From Mucilaginibacter phenanthrenivorans (GTDB taxonomy: Bacteria > Bacteroidota > Bacteroidia > Sphingobacteriales > Sphingobacteriaceae), in assembly GCF_024721155.1 (NCBI RefSeq), contig NZ_JAHVAP010000011.1, forward strand, positions 113,187 to 177,186: 64,000 nucleotides of DNA, given 5' to 3'. Made by a program: the position numbers and the translations under genes. Under the pieces are notes generated by a model, which saw only the letters and a list, made by a program, of their open reading frames with translations, ran no database searches and was not told the origin of the DNA. Of the stretch, positions 19,101 through 27,733 are shown in pieces (position 1 is the first letter of the stretch; the number at the start of each line of letters is the position of its first letter).

Positions 19101-19341
19101 CGATACTTTTAACACCGGATACAAACAAAAGTAAGTTAACGTATTGCTTACCAAAATAAGCCTCCATTTGGTTTGGAGTAAAACCACCATATGGGTGAGA
19201 CACATAGATCACCGGCAAATTCAAATCCGGGAAAATATCTATCTTAATACTTTTTACTGCATTTATACCAAAGAAAAATAATCCAGCTACTATAACCAAT
19301 ATCGTGATTGGTTTCTGCAGCGCACCTTTAATCATTCCCAT
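16096..19341 (-). CDS. RND efflux permease (AcrB/HAE1-like)
   Basis: 1081 residues, twelve-helix inner-membrane proton antiporter with two large periplasmic loops. N-terminal helix near residues 11-28, helices 2-6 at about 330-490 and 8-12 at about 890-1060. The proton-relay site in helix 4 reads GILVDES (Asp400, Glu401), where AcrB has Asp-Asp. The protein ends in a His-rich tail LHHHE. It forms a tripartite pump with its neighbours; whether the cargo is drugs, dyes or metals cannot be told. Middle gene of the operon, 15 bases after tolC. Confidence 0.93.
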   Translation of the reverse strand: MGMIKGALQKPITILVIVAGLFFFGINAVKSIKIDIFPDLNLPVIYVSHPYGGFTPNQMEAYFGKQYVNLLLFVSGVKSIETKNIQGLTLIKVTFYEGTNMAQAAAEVTSYTNRAQAGFPQGSQPPFILRFDASTLPVGQLVLSSPTRSNNELLDFALVYVRSSFTSVPGLVAPAPFGGNQRTVVIKVDPELLRSHNLTPDQIVQALRDNNQNTPAGNVRIGNLNYLTPANTTIKQIPDFGNIPLFKNGVQTVFLHDVATVEDGADITNGYALINGKRSVYLPITKAASASTWDVVQNLKKALPRFQALVPPDVKLSFVFDQSVYVINAVKSLAEEGAIGAVLTGLMVLLFLGDRRGALIVILTIPTCVISAVGFLYLFHQTINIMTLSGLSLAIGILVDESTVTIENIHQHFDMGKPKALAIWDACKEIAFPKLLILFCILAVFAPAFTMTGIPGALFLPLSLAIGFSMIISYLLAQTFVPIMANWIMVNKHEDHSHKDGFALEDEGEPWQQKELAIKNATKQNGHKLTGFDKFRIRYLALIDRMIPARKLIVIVYVIGAFGLAFLLFNVIGRDVLPKVNSGSFQVRLRGADGTRLERTEESTIKALKVLQNLVGKNNIEITSTVVGTHPSSFSTNPIYMFMAGPQESVMQVSLVESYKENLDDLKERFRKAMKKALPDMQISFEPIELTDKILSQGSPTPIEVALIGKNKLQNVEYANKIVAKLNKIDYLRDVQIAQSYKYPTIDININRVRAAELGVSINDISRTLTASTSSSRFTEKNNWIDEKPNLSYLVQVQIPEYQMSSIDDIRQIPVLANQPRPVLGDVADIKKGFTYGENDDIGAVPTLSVTANINKKDLGTATDDVNKAIASLGKLPRGLTVELHGMGLTLTDTLDSLQTGLIVAILVIFLMLAANFQSFKVSLVVLSTVPAVLFGSLMLVKLTGATLNLQSYMGMIMSVGVSISNAVLLVTNAEELRKHNGNALQSAREAVALRLRPILMTSLAMIVGMIPMASGLGEGGDQTSPLGRAVIGGLFASTFAALLILPLVFAWVQGNASTESVSLDPEDKESKFYVPLHHHE

Positions 19342-19356
19342 TATCTATTTCGTGTA

Positions 19357-20757
19357 TTAAAAGTTATTTATAAAAATTCCGAAATCGCCAGTGGCGGCAG
19401 CTTTAAACAATATGGCCTGCCACACATTGTTCTGAGCAATGTCCTTATCAACTTCGGCCCGGTTAACCACGTACAGTGCTTGGGTAAAGTCGACTATGTT
19501 GGCGAGTCCATTTTTGTAAAGCGCATATTTTTGATGATAGGCATCAGTTGCAGCTTTAACTTCTTCCGGCACTTCGTTAAAGTTCTTTAAAGCGTTGCTG
19601 ATGCGCGTTTCAGCCAATAATTGCTGATTCATCAGTTGCTGGCTCACCAGGTCATACTCGTCTTTATATTGCGCCGAAGTATATTTCTGCGATTTTACCT
19701 GGTAATGTACCCTAAACGGTGTGGTGAGATTCCAGATCACGCCGATTCCGACAAGGTAGTTATACCGGGTAGGGTCGACACCACTGCCGTAGCTGCCTGT
19801 GTAATCGGTGGCGTTAGTGCCGTAATCAGATTTAAAGCCCGATCCCCTGCCCTGGTAAGTACCGAAGAAACTAAAAGTGGGATAGGCAAATGTGGCGTAA
19901 TATTTAGCAAGCTCGTTGCTTACATTGACACGGTTTTGATAGAATTGCAGGATCGGGTGATTTTCGATATTGACGTGAGACTGTGGATCCACATTCGCAG
20001 GCGGCTTGGTTATAAACGCGCTGTCGAGCTGGAAATCCTGCGACGGGATGCCCAAATAAATTGCGAGCTGGTTACTTTGATCCTGCACGGTTTGCCTGCT
20101 GTTAGTGACAGCTATGCGTGCATTGGATACTTCTGCATTTGCCTGCGATGAATCAACCCCGGCATTTAACCCGTTCTTTACACGGGCAACTACTACCTTT
20201 TGCAGGTCGACGGCACGTTGCAGGTTATCTTCTGATGCCTTTTCCAACTGCTGCGCGGCCAATAAATTCAGATAAGTACTTGCTACACGAACCTCATGCT
20301 GAAATTGTTCCTGCGCCAAGTCTGTCTCATCACGGCTTACTGCCGTTTTTTGAACCTTAACCTTTTCTGTAGCCTTGCCAAATGAGAAGAAATCCCAGCT
20401 AACGTTGGCTAAATAAAGCGCACCAAATGCAGCATTCCAATTTTGCGTACCTGTTGTCGGGCCTGATGATGCTACGTTGAATCCGTGGTAGCCGTAAAGC
20501 GGTCCGTTTTGGCCGTTTACTGTTCCGTAATCTTGTTGTGCCGAAAGGTTAACGTCCGGCAACTGTTCTGTTTTGGTTTCCGTTAAGTATGCTTTTGAAG
20601 CATTTAACTGGTTTGCTTTTGCTTTAATAGTACCATAATTTGCAAGCGCCATTTGTTCGGCATCTTTTATGGTAAGTAGTTTCTGGCCTTGCGCCTTCCA
20701 AACAATTAAAACACTCAAAAAACCCAGGAGGAAATGTTTTGAAGAGATGTTTAACAT
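19357..20757 (-). CDS. TolC-family outer-membrane efflux channel
   Basis: 466 residues with a signal peptide (LLGFLSVLIVWKAQG). The two TolC/OEP repeats are visible as long coiled-coil helices, for example around VASTYLNLLAAQQLEKASED and VNRAEVDKDIAQNNVW. It forms the outer-membrane exit duct. ATG 20757 is chosen over ATG 20796 because it puts the signal peptide at the N-terminus and because a -7 element lies at 20777-20784, which would place the upstream ATG before the transcript start. First gene of the operon. Confidence 0.92.
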   Translation of the reverse strand: MLNISSKHFLLGFLSVLIVWKAQGQKLLTIKDAEQMALANYGTIKAKANQLNASKAYLTETKTEQLPDVNLSAQQDYGTVNGQNGPLYGYHGFNVASSGPTTGTQNWNAAFGALYLANVSWDFFSFGKATEKVKVQKTAVSRDETDLAQEQFQHEVRVASTYLNLLAAQQLEKASEDNLQRAVDLQKVVVARVKNGLNAGVDSSQANAEVSNARIAVTNSRQTVQDQSNQLAIYLGIPSQDFQLDSAFITKPPANVDPQSHVNIENHPILQFYQNRVNVSNELAKYYATFAYPTFSFFGTYQGRGSGFKSDYGTNATDYTGSYGSGVDPTRYNYLVGIGVIWNLTTPFRVHYQVKSQKYTSAQYKDEYDLVSQQLMNQQLLAETRISNALKNFNEVPEEVKAATDAYHQKYALYKNGLANIVDFTQALYVVNRAEVDKDIAQNNVWQAILFKAAATGDFGIFINNF

Positions 20758-20776
20758 AAGTGTAATTTTGACACCG

Positions 20777-20784
20777 CAAAAATA
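20777..20784 (-). promoter_or_regulatory. -7 element for the efflux operon
   Basis: The minus strand reads TATTTTTG, a perfect TAnnTTTG, ending 19 bases before the tolC ATG. It faces the LysR promoter, so LysR could bind between the two. Confidence 0.45.
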
Positions 20785-20813
20785 TAATTCACTCATCTAT
20801 GAAAAAAATGAAT

Positions 20814-20821
20814 TAATTTTG
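20814..20821 (+). promoter_or_regulatory. -7 element for the LysR gene
   Basis: TAATTTTG, a perfect TAnnTTTG, 24 bases before the LysR ATG at 20846. No clear -33 TTTG was found. Confidence 0.45.
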
Positions 20822-20845
20822 TGTTAATCATTAAAAAAAGTAATA

Positions 20846-21895
20846 ATGAATATAGCTATCCATCACTTCAGGCTCATAGATACCATCTCAAAAGAGGGAA
20901 CATTGACCAAAGCAGCTAATACACTGCATTTAACACAGTCGGCATTGAGCCACCAGTTAAAGGAACTGGAACGCGAACTTGAGGTCGAAATCTTTAGTCG
21001 TCAGGGCAAAAGATTACATTTGACTGAACAAGGGTACCGTTTTTTGCGGAGTTCGGAGAAGATTTTGGCGGAAATTAAGGCGCTTGAAGAAGATATCAGG
21101 AACTATAAAAACGGCAAAACCGGCAAATTAAGCATCAGCATGCAGTGCTATACCGCCTACCATTGGCTACCGGGTATCATTAAATACTATAAAAACCAAT
21201 GGCCGGATATCAATATCCAGATCCTGGCCGATGCCACCCGCCGCCCATTGGAATACCTGATGAATGGCGACCTGGATATCGGGATCATCCGTACACAAAT
21301 GGTAAATACCAAAATTCGTTACGAACCTATTTTTGAGGACAGGTTAACAGCAGTAATTTGTAAGGACCACCCGCTTGCCAAAAAAGATATTATTGAAATT
21401 GCAGATTTCCAGGACCAGGAATTGATCCTGCCTTTGTATGATCCGTCGTACCAGGACACGCCGGTAATTGAATCGTTGATCCAGGCACAGCAGGTAAAAC
21501 CCAAAACGCTACACCGCATCCACTATACCGATGCCACCATCGAGATGGTAAACGCCGGTTTAGGCATCACGGTTATGGCCGACTGGATTGTTGAACCGTA
21601 TCTTGCCGGCCGGAACATTGTTGCAAAGCCATTGCACCACAGTGTTGCCAAACGCGCCTGGTATGCTGCTACCTGCAAGCAAACCCCTGCCATTCAAAAC
21701 TTTTTGGAATGCCTTAAGATGTATTTCGCGGGAGAGGATATGAGTATTATAGAAACAGAAAAGAAGCAGATCATCGGCGAGCATGTAATTACCAAAAAAA
21801 TAGGCATCCAAACACCTGTACCACCAGCGGTATTATATGGCCAGGAAGCTGTTGCGTTTAATGCAGCGCAGGACATAAGAAATTATCAATATTAG
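20846..21895 (+). CDS. LysR-family regulator, probable efflux-operon controller
   Basis: 349 residues. N-terminal winged helix-turn-helix (1-60) with GTLTKAANTLHLTQSALSHQ and the linker helix, then a periplasmic-binding-like sensor domain (about 90-295) with IGIIRTQ and GLGITVMADW. An extra tail of about 45 residues follows the usual 300-residue length. The sensor resembles MetR-type LysR proteins. It is divergent from the tolC-permease-adaptor operon with 88 bases between starts, the classical arrangement for a regulator of its neighbour. Confidence 0.93.
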   Translation: MNIAIHHFRLIDTISKEGTLTKAANTLHLTQSALSHQLKELERELEVEIFSRQGKRLHLTEQGYRFLRSSEKILAEIKALEEDIRNYKNGKTGKLSISMQCYTAYHWLPGIIKYYKNQWPDINIQILADATRRPLEYLMNGDLDIGIIRTQMVNTKIRYEPIFEDRLTAVICKDHPLAKKDIIEIADFQDQELILPLYDPSYQDTPVIESLIQAQQVKPKTLHRIHYTDATIEMVNAGLGITVMADWIVEPYLAGRNIVAKPLHHSVAKRAWYAATCKQTPAIQNFLECLKMYFAGEDMSIIETEKKQIIGEHVITKKIGIQTPVPPAVLYGQEAVAFNAAQDIRNYQY

Positions 21896-21896
21896 T

Positions 21897-21926
21897 GATT
21901 AGAGGTTAGAGACTGGAGATTGGGAA
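21897..21926. repeat. Degenerate stutter tract, TTAGAGACYGGAGATT type
   Basis: GATTAGAGGTTAGAGACTGG and the following AGATTGGGAA repeat variants of TTAGAG and GAGATT. An inverted relative is at 60277-60296 (CTAATCTCCGGTCTCTAATT). Confidence 0.5.
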
Positions 21927-21986
21927 TACGTGAGGCGATTAACAGTGGCGTCATAGCAGTGACGATAGGAGATAAAGTATTTAAAT

Positions 21987-23201
21987 ATGAAAAGACTAAC
22001 AGTTTTATTGCTGCTTCTTCCTTGCCTACTTTCCGCTCAATCTCCCCAAAAACCATTTCCTCAACACGTAAAATATTTCAAAGGCGTTATCAAACCCAAT
22101 CACGTCTCGCAAATACAATTAGACAATACAGTTACAACCTTTTACACCCAATGGAAGAAGCGTTTTATCAAACATGAGCCGGGCAAGAATGAGGATTTTG
22201 TTTGGTTTGAGAATAAGGATAAAAAGCAATGTGTATCCGAGGGGCAAGGTTACGGGATGATCATCGTGGTGTTGATGGCGGGATATGACACTTCCGCTAA
22301 GGATGTTTATGACAACTTATATCGTTATTACAAAGCCCACCCATCCGGCAGAAGCAAACATTTAATGGCCTGGGCGCAATACGCCAACGATAAAAGCACG
22401 GACAATACATCCGCCAGCGATGGCGATATGGACATCGCTTATTCCTTATTATTAGCCAATAAACAATGGGGCAGCAAAGGCAAAATAAACTACCTCAGCG
22501 AGGCTAAGTCGATGATCAACGCCATTATGCAATACGAAATCAATCATCAAACCTGGTCGGTTTTGTTGAGTGATGGCATTGAGTCGGAAAGCAAGGATTA
22601 CTTTGATACACGGTCGTCTGATTTTATGCCATCGCATTTTAAGGCTTTTAAACTGGCAACCGGCGATGTTCGCTGGGATAAGGTGATTGATGCAGAGTAC
22701 AAACTATTTAAGAGCGTGCAGGATAAATATAGCCCGGAGGCAGGCCTGATTCCCGACTTTATAGTCAAGATCAACAAACAACCAAAACCTGCACCGCCAA
22801 ATTATTTAGAATCGCGTTATGATGGTTATTATAATTACAACGCCTGCCGTGATCCATGGCGTTTGGCAAGCGATTACCTGCTCACTGGCGATAAACGCTC
22901 CAAACGTTTAGTTGACAAAATAAACCGCTGGATCAGGAGCACAACCAACAACGATACCTATAATCTTGGTGCAGGCTATTCCCTGGGTGGTGTTGATATG
23001 AAGCACCGCAATTTTGAAGCATTGAGCTTTGTTGCGCCTTTTGCTGTTTCGGCTATGGTTGATGCTAAGAATCAAGCCTGGTTAAATAAGGTTTGGGATT
23101 ACCTGGTAGCATTTAAGCTGAAGGATTATGATTATTATGATAACAGTATTAAGATGCTGGATCTGATCATAATATCGGGGAATTATTGGGAAGTGCGATA
23201 A
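21987..23201 (+). CDS. Secreted GH8 glycoside hydrolase
   Basis: 404 residues with a signal peptide MKRLTVLLLLLPCLLSAQ. The (alpha/alpha)6 GH8 signatures are present: proton donor Glu85 in CVSEGQGYGM and the substrate-binding Asp145 in SASDGDMDIAYSLLLA. The later YNACRDPWRLASDY segment carries the Asp expected near the catalytic base. GH8 enzymes cut beta-1,4 bonds in cellulose, xylan, chitosan or barley glucan. The substrate is not fixed by sequence; a GH2 of exo-glucosaminidase type lies 1.5 kb away, so chitosan is one possibility. No binding module. Confidence 0.9.
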   Translation: MKRLTVLLLLLPCLLSAQSPQKPFPQHVKYFKGVIKPNHVSQIQLDNTVTTFYTQWKKRFIKHEPGKNEDFVWFENKDKKQCVSEGQGYGMIIVVLMAGYDTSAKDVYDNLYRYYKAHPSGRSKHLMAWAQYANDKSTDNTSASDGDMDIAYSLLLANKQWGSKGKINYLSEAKSMINAIMQYEINHQTWSVLLSDGIESESKDYFDTRSSDFMPSHFKAFKLATGDVRWDKVIDAEYKLFKSVQDKYSPEAGLIPDFIVKINKQPKPAPPNYLESRYDGYYNYNACRDPWRLASDYLLTGDKRSKRLVDKINRWIRSTTNNDTYNLGAGYSLGGVDMKHRNFEALSFVAPFAVSAMVDAKNQAWLNKVWDYLVAFKLKDYDYYDNSIKMLDLIIISGNYWEVR

Positions 23202-23234
23202 GGAGGAGCTAAAAGCTGAAAGGTCTTCTAAAAC

Positions 23235-23346
23235 TTGTCATTGCGAGGAACGAAGCAACCGCACGCCATGCACAACCGCTGTTCAGTTCAAAACTATTCA
23301 ATCCGCTCTGTAACGTTCGCGGTTGCTTCGTTCCTCGCAATGACAA
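23235..23346. repeat. REP-like palindromic repeat, copy B (28-bp perfect arms)
   Basis: Arms 23235-23262 and 23319-23346 are exact inverted copies over 28 bases, beginning TTGTCATTGCGAGGAACGAA. The loop of 56 bases differs from the other copies. It lies between convergent GH8 and amine oxidase genes. Confidence 0.88.
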
Positions 23347-23374
23347 ATTGGGTTAATGACAAATTGAGTTTAAA

Positions 23375-24676
23375 TTAGTTCAGCATCTTTTCAGCCACCC
23401 CTATCCCGCTCGTCAAGGCCGCTTCAACCGTACCCATTGCCGGGCCCTCATATAAATATTCTCCGGAGAAGAATATGGTATTATCAATTGGTTCATTCAA
23501 TAATTTTCTTGAGGTAGCGGCTTCAATGGTATCATAAGCATAGGAGCCGCGGGTAAACGGATCAGCCGTCCAATTGGCAACATCATAGGCAACCAGTTTT
23601 GCCTTTAATTTATCTACGCTGCGTTTAAAAATATTGCTTATAGATTGTAACGAAAGTTGCAGTATTTCCTCCGGAGATGCATCCCGCTTTTCAAAAGCCG
23701 GCAACCCACCAAGCCATCCGGTTAAAACAGGAGTGTGCTGTGGTGTCTGTGTCCACCAGGTTGGGATGGCTTCCTCTGAGAGTATGAAGCCCATATTTTT
23801 CAAACTTGTCCCAGCTAATTTTTCTGTCTCTTTATCTTCCCAAAACGGTTCATCAAATTCCAGCAGGACTTTGATGATCGAACCGAAACCCATTGAACGG
23901 ACCGCATTATTTTGTTCTTCGATTTCAGGTGCGAATGTTATGGCTCCTGTTTCACTTTTATCAGCTTGCAAAACGCCTAAGGGCAGGGCTATTAATACTT
24001 GACTGGCTTCAAATTTGGTTCCATCATCAATAACAACTTTTACCTTGCCCGGCTGCCATTGAATTTCCCTTACGATTGAATTTAGATAGATTTCAGCGCC
24101 CGCATGTTTGCATTCATCTTCCAGGTATTTGACCATTACGCCATAGCCACCTTCAACACGATGTTGTGCGCCTTCATCTTCATTTTGCCATTCCTCGCGC
24201 AATGCAAATGAACTTGCTCGGGCTGGATCTGCCGTATCATATCCGGAAACAAATCTTATCACAGCTGCTCTTAATTCCTTGTGCTCATCGCCGGGAAATT
24301 CTTTATCCAAAAAATCCTTTATGCTGATGTCAGCTTTTAATTCGCCTAGCTTGCTAACTACTTTATCCCAGTCTTTAAACTCACCCTCCTGGCCGAATTT
24401 GCCATCTTTGTAATGCCACATTTCTCCGGATGCCGAATGATATGAAATCCCTGCTTCTCTCAGTAAGTTTAGGGTAACCGGGAGGTCGCCATGAACAAAC
24501 TCTGCGCCTAGTTCGGCATTTTTGAAGAACAGCTCATAGTTTAAGGTATGGATGCGGCCACCGCAACGGTTACGGGCTTCAAGTACGGTGACTTTTTTGC
24601 CGGCTTTACTTAAAATATGGGCTGCGATGAGGCCTGTTGCACCTGCGCCGATGATGAGGATGTGGGAAGATTGCAT
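23375..24676 (-). CDS. FAD-dependent amine oxidase family protein
   Basis: 433 residues, flavin-containing amine oxidase fold. FAD dinucleotide motif GAGATGLIAAH (10-20) followed by an acidic residue at the end of strand 2 (VLEARNRCGGRIHT), the GGR motif that binds the flavin. The substrate domain includes GSIIKVLLEFDEPFW and the C-terminal FAD contact GPAMGTVEAALTSG. It oxidises a primary or secondary amine or a related substrate, with H2O2 as a product. There is no signal peptide, so it is probably cytoplasmic. The gene is single, flanked by palindromic repeats on both sides. Confidence 0.9.
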   Translation of the reverse strand: MQSSHILIIGAGATGLIAAHILSKAGKKVTVLEARNRCGGRIHTLNYELFFKNAELGAEFVHGDLPVTLNLLREAGISYHSASGEMWHYKDGKFGQEGEFKDWDKVVSKLGELKADISIKDFLDKEFPGDEHKELRAAVIRFVSGYDTADPARASSFALREEWQNEDEGAQHRVEGGYGVMVKYLEDECKHAGAEIYLNSIVREIQWQPGKVKVVIDDGTKFEASQVLIALPLGVLQADKSETGAITFAPEIEEQNNAVRSMGFGSIIKVLLEFDEPFWEDKETEKLAGTSLKNMGFILSEEAIPTWWTQTPQHTPVLTGWLGGLPAFEKRDASPEEILQLSLQSISNIFKRSVDKLKAKLVAYDVANWTADPFTRGSYAYDTIEAATSRKLLNEPIDNTIFFSGEYLYEGPAMGTVEAALTSGIGVAEKMLN

Positions 24677-24718
24677 TTAAAGAAGGGCTGTACACCCGGA
24701 TTTTGTTTTAACACAGGT

Positions 24719-24751
24719 AAACTTACGAAGTTTTGAAAACTTCGTAAGTTT
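24719..24751. repeat. 16-bp perfect inverted repeat (AACTTACGAAGTTTT)
   Basis: AAACTTACGAAGTTTT (24719-24734) and its exact reverse complement (24736-24751) flank one base. It can act as terminator for the GH2 gene on the minus strand. A second copy of the word AAACTTACGAAGTTT occurs at 63904. Confidence 0.75.
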
Positions 24752-24770
24752 AAAAAGGCAATTACCCCGG

Positions 24771-27560
24771 CTATTTTTTTCCAACATTCAACCACACCTG
24801 TTGCTTCTCCAAATTCCATCCCTCCACCAAAACATCCGGATGTATCCAGCCTAATTTGGTTACCGGCGCGCTTACTGCTATAATTATGCTTTCGTGCGGC
24901 GCAAGTGTAAAATAATTTGCAGTCCAGTAACTGGGCATTACCTCTTCACCGTTTTGCATTAATTGGGGGCGTATAAAAAAGGCCATTTTATCAGTGTTGT
25001 TGCTAAACTGCATTGTCCATTTATTTTCTGCAGCTACGTTCTCGGCTTTTAACACTTTTACATCAACATGGGTTTTGGCCAGGTTGTTCAGGTCGGTTAA
25101 ATTATTATCAGGGGCCATCCAGTACACGTTGTGCGAAATTGTTTTACCCAAAGCGTTTGTTAAATTCAACACCACAAAGCTTACACCTTTGGCATCAGCC
25201 AAGGCATTTTTTAGCTTGATAACACTTTGGGTACCCTCATCGGCCATACCGATATGACTTATAGTTGATGAGAAGATTCTTTTGCTGTCGATGTTATATA
25301 TCTCGGCCTTAGCGCTTAAAGTTCCGGTTGCATGGTGCGTCCTATTGATCACAGCAGCGGTGGAGTCATCCTGGTTAAACTGGATATGGAGTGGTTCAAC
25401 GGCGTTCTGCATAGCGTAGTAACCAGCGTTTGGTTCCAGGTACCAGTCGTAAATTTGCCAAACTACACTTGGCAGGGCTGCGTTTAATTTCCAAAGCATT
25501 ACACCGCCTGTTTCGGTGAGTTTGTGACCGGCTGCTTCAAAGATCCCCTGGTAGCCAACAGCATTCATGAGCTGCATTTTGTCGGAGAAGTTTACCATTG
25601 TTGCCGGTTGCCCGTAGCGCTTTACCATCTCGCTGATGTATTTATCATATTGCGCGGCTCCGGTTGCTGCATCATGGTAACCCCAGCTATCGTTGAGCGG
25701 AAAAGGCAATTTGGTGTCCCAAACAAGGTTGGGAATAGTTTTCGCCAGCGTAGTATACGGCGGTTGCGATGGCAGACCGGTTTCATCCTTAAACACCCAA
25801 TCGCCGCCGGCATCTGCCTTCTTGTAATATACTTTGGGGTCCTCCCAATTGTAAGGACCACCGCTGTAAACGCCAGACGGCTTATCATCCGGCCATGAGC
25901 CCTTCCAGCCCTCAGGCAGTTTTGCGAAGCCGGATGAACTTGGAATATAAGGCCTTGTACCATCCAGATTGATGATCGCATCGCGCATGGCATCATACAA
26001 TTCCTTACGGGCATGCCCCTCGTTGCCCCCGGTCCATACCAATAAACTTGGATGATTCCGGATGCGTAATATCGTGCTAACTACATTCTTTGCAAATATG
26101 TTTCCTTCAAGCGGCCAATCGGCCGATCCTTTAAATTCGCCCTGGGTATCGCCGGTGATCCAAAAGTCCGACCATACCATTTCGCCGTATTTGTCGGCGG
26201 CGTTCCAGAATGCATCCGGCGGGGTAACTCCCCCACCCCAAATACGTACCAAATTCACGTTAGCATTACGGCAGAGGTGCATTTCGTAATCGTACCGGGC
26301 AGAATCGCGGTTCACCATCATATCGGGCACCCAAGCTCCGCCATTCAGGTGAACGCGTTTACCATTCACATAAAATTCGCGGCGCAAAAACTTATCCACC
26401 ATGGTTGCCTTTGAGCTTACTGTGCGGATGCCGAACACAAACGTGGTATCATCGGTAATACCGGCGGCGTCACTGTATTGCAGGCGGATACGGTACAGAT
26501 TTGCCCTGCCATAACCATTTGGCCACCACAAATGCGGCTGATGGATGATCAGTTGACTTATTTTATCGGCATTCATTTCAACATCAGCCGTACTGCTTGC
26601 GGCAACATTTACATCCTGCGAAAACATCACCGGTAAGCCTGCAAAGTTTTCCGGTTTTATACTGATGGTTAGCTTACCGCTTTTTACAGCATCGCTGTGG
26701 TTTGCCAATGAAAGATTTAATGAAAGCTTAGCTACGCTCGTATCAGGAAGATTTGGCAGCTCAGTTACCAATTTTGGGTGAGCGATGGTTACCGCGCCAG
26801 TAGTCCGAAGGAAAACCGGTTGCCAGATCCCCATATTACGGTCACGTACCGGTGGAATCCAGTCCCAGCCTACCGAGCACAACATAGTTACATTTTTACC
26901 GATATCGCCTGTAGGTCCGCCATTTTCATAAAACGGACCTAATGCCTTAAGCTGTTCCTTTGCCGGGTAGCCGGCATAATCCAAAGGGTAGATCTTTACA
27001 GCAAGCGCATTTTCGCCACCGACGTTAATAGCTTTCGTCACATCCAGGCTATATTCCGCAAACATGCCTGCCATTTGGGTAGAGTCCGCTATTTGTTTGC
27101 CGTTTACCCAAACGGCTGCACGATAGTTGATCCCCTTAAATATCAGCTGGAATGTTTTGCCTTTATCGCCGGCAGGTACCTTAAATGTAGTACGGTACCA
27201 GTATGGCTTTTTCCATGGATTAGGGTCATTCGGTAAATGGCTGAATTGCTCCAGGTTATACTCCTTATTAAACTGATCCGAAGCATCGGGAATCAACATA
27301 TTGTTTAAACCCTGGTATGGGTCGGGATAAATTTTATTGGCAACCAAACCGGTAAGCACGGTTGAGGGCACCTTAACCGGCATCCAATAAACAGGCGATT
27401 GGTATTCTGTAGTCGACAGTTCCGTGCCATCAGCCTTTATAACAGCCGACGACTGCAGGTCGAAATTTGTTAGCTTTACCTGCTTTACACCCGCACTTTG
27501 GGCAAATAATAACGTGTTAGAAACAAGGCCCAAAACAGCCAGGACGATTAGTTTTTTCAT
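24771..27560 (-). CDS. Secreted GH2 glycosidase, exo-beta-glucosaminidase / beta-mannosidase type
   Basis: 929 residues, signal peptide ending LLFAQ. A jelly-roll N-terminal domain (about 50-250), an immunoglobulin-like domain, then the (beta/alpha)8 catalytic domain from about 385. Acid/base Glu514 in WTGGNEGH; candidate nucleophile Glu593 in FKDETGLPS. The C-terminal domain has EPNAGYYAMQNAVEPLHIQF, which resembles CsxA-type exo-beta-D-glucosaminidases more than lacZ. ATG at 27560 is used; the codon before it is TTG. Substrate (chitosan oligomers or mannosides) needs assay. It has its own promoter candidate at 27613. Confidence 0.9.
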   Translation of the reverse strand: MKKLIVLAVLGLVSNTLLFAQSAGVKQVKLTNFDLQSSAVIKADGTELSTTEYQSPVYWMPVKVPSTVLTGLVANKIYPDPYQGLNNMLIPDASDQFNKEYNLEQFSHLPNDPNPWKKPYWYRTTFKVPAGDKGKTFQLIFKGINYRAAVWVNGKQIADSTQMAGMFAEYSLDVTKAINVGGENALAVKIYPLDYAGYPAKEQLKALGPFYENGGPTGDIGKNVTMLCSVGWDWIPPVRDRNMGIWQPVFLRTTGAVTIAHPKLVTELPNLPDTSVAKLSLNLSLANHSDAVKSGKLTISIKPENFAGLPVMFSQDVNVAASSTADVEMNADKISQLIIHQPHLWWPNGYGRANLYRIRLQYSDAAGITDDTTFVFGIRTVSSKATMVDKFLRREFYVNGKRVHLNGGAWVPDMMVNRDSARYDYEMHLCRNANVNLVRIWGGGVTPPDAFWNAADKYGEMVWSDFWITGDTQGEFKGSADWPLEGNIFAKNVVSTILRIRNHPSLLVWTGGNEGHARKELYDAMRDAIINLDGTRPYIPSSSGFAKLPEGWKGSWPDDKPSGVYSGGPYNWEDPKVYYKKADAGGDWVFKDETGLPSQPPYTTLAKTIPNLVWDTKLPFPLNDSWGYHDAATGAAQYDKYISEMVKRYGQPATMVNFSDKMQLMNAVGYQGIFEAAGHKLTETGGVMLWKLNAALPSVVWQIYDWYLEPNAGYYAMQNAVEPLHIQFNQDDSTAAVINRTHHATGTLSAKAEIYNIDSKRIFSSTISHIGMADEGTQSVIKLKNALADAKGVSFVVLNLTNALGKTISHNVYWMAPDNNLTDLNNLAKTHVDVKVLKAENVAAENKWTMQFSNNTDKMAFFIRPQLMQNGEEVMPSYWTANYFTLAPHESIIIAVSAPVTKLGWIHPDVLVEGWNLEKQQVWLNVGKK

Positions 27561-27612
27561 CAAAATACTTTAATTTACTCCCCGATAACACGTTCCATTA
27601 AAATATTAACAA

Positions 27613-27638
27613 CAAAGTTAAATGCCGTTAGGAAACGG
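27613..27638 (-). promoter_or_regulatory. -7 element and small palindrome upstream of the GH2 gene
   Basis: The minus strand reads TAACTTTG at 27613-27620, a perfect TAnnTTTG, giving a leader of about 50 nt. Just upstream CCGTT (27625-27629) and AACGG (27634-27638) form an inverted repeat that could be an operator. Confidence 0.4.
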
Positions 27639-27733
27639 TTAAACAGGCAAAATCCGCAGCCGTAAATCTAACTAACTAAAGCGAAGTGAAAACTGTACTA
27701 ATTTACCTTTTTATCATACTATTTTGAACACGG

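Noticed and set aside
21920..22177. 85-codon frame ahead of and overlapping the GH8 gene
   Set aside because: It overlaps the signal-peptide region of the GH8 gene in another frame and starts in a repeat tract.
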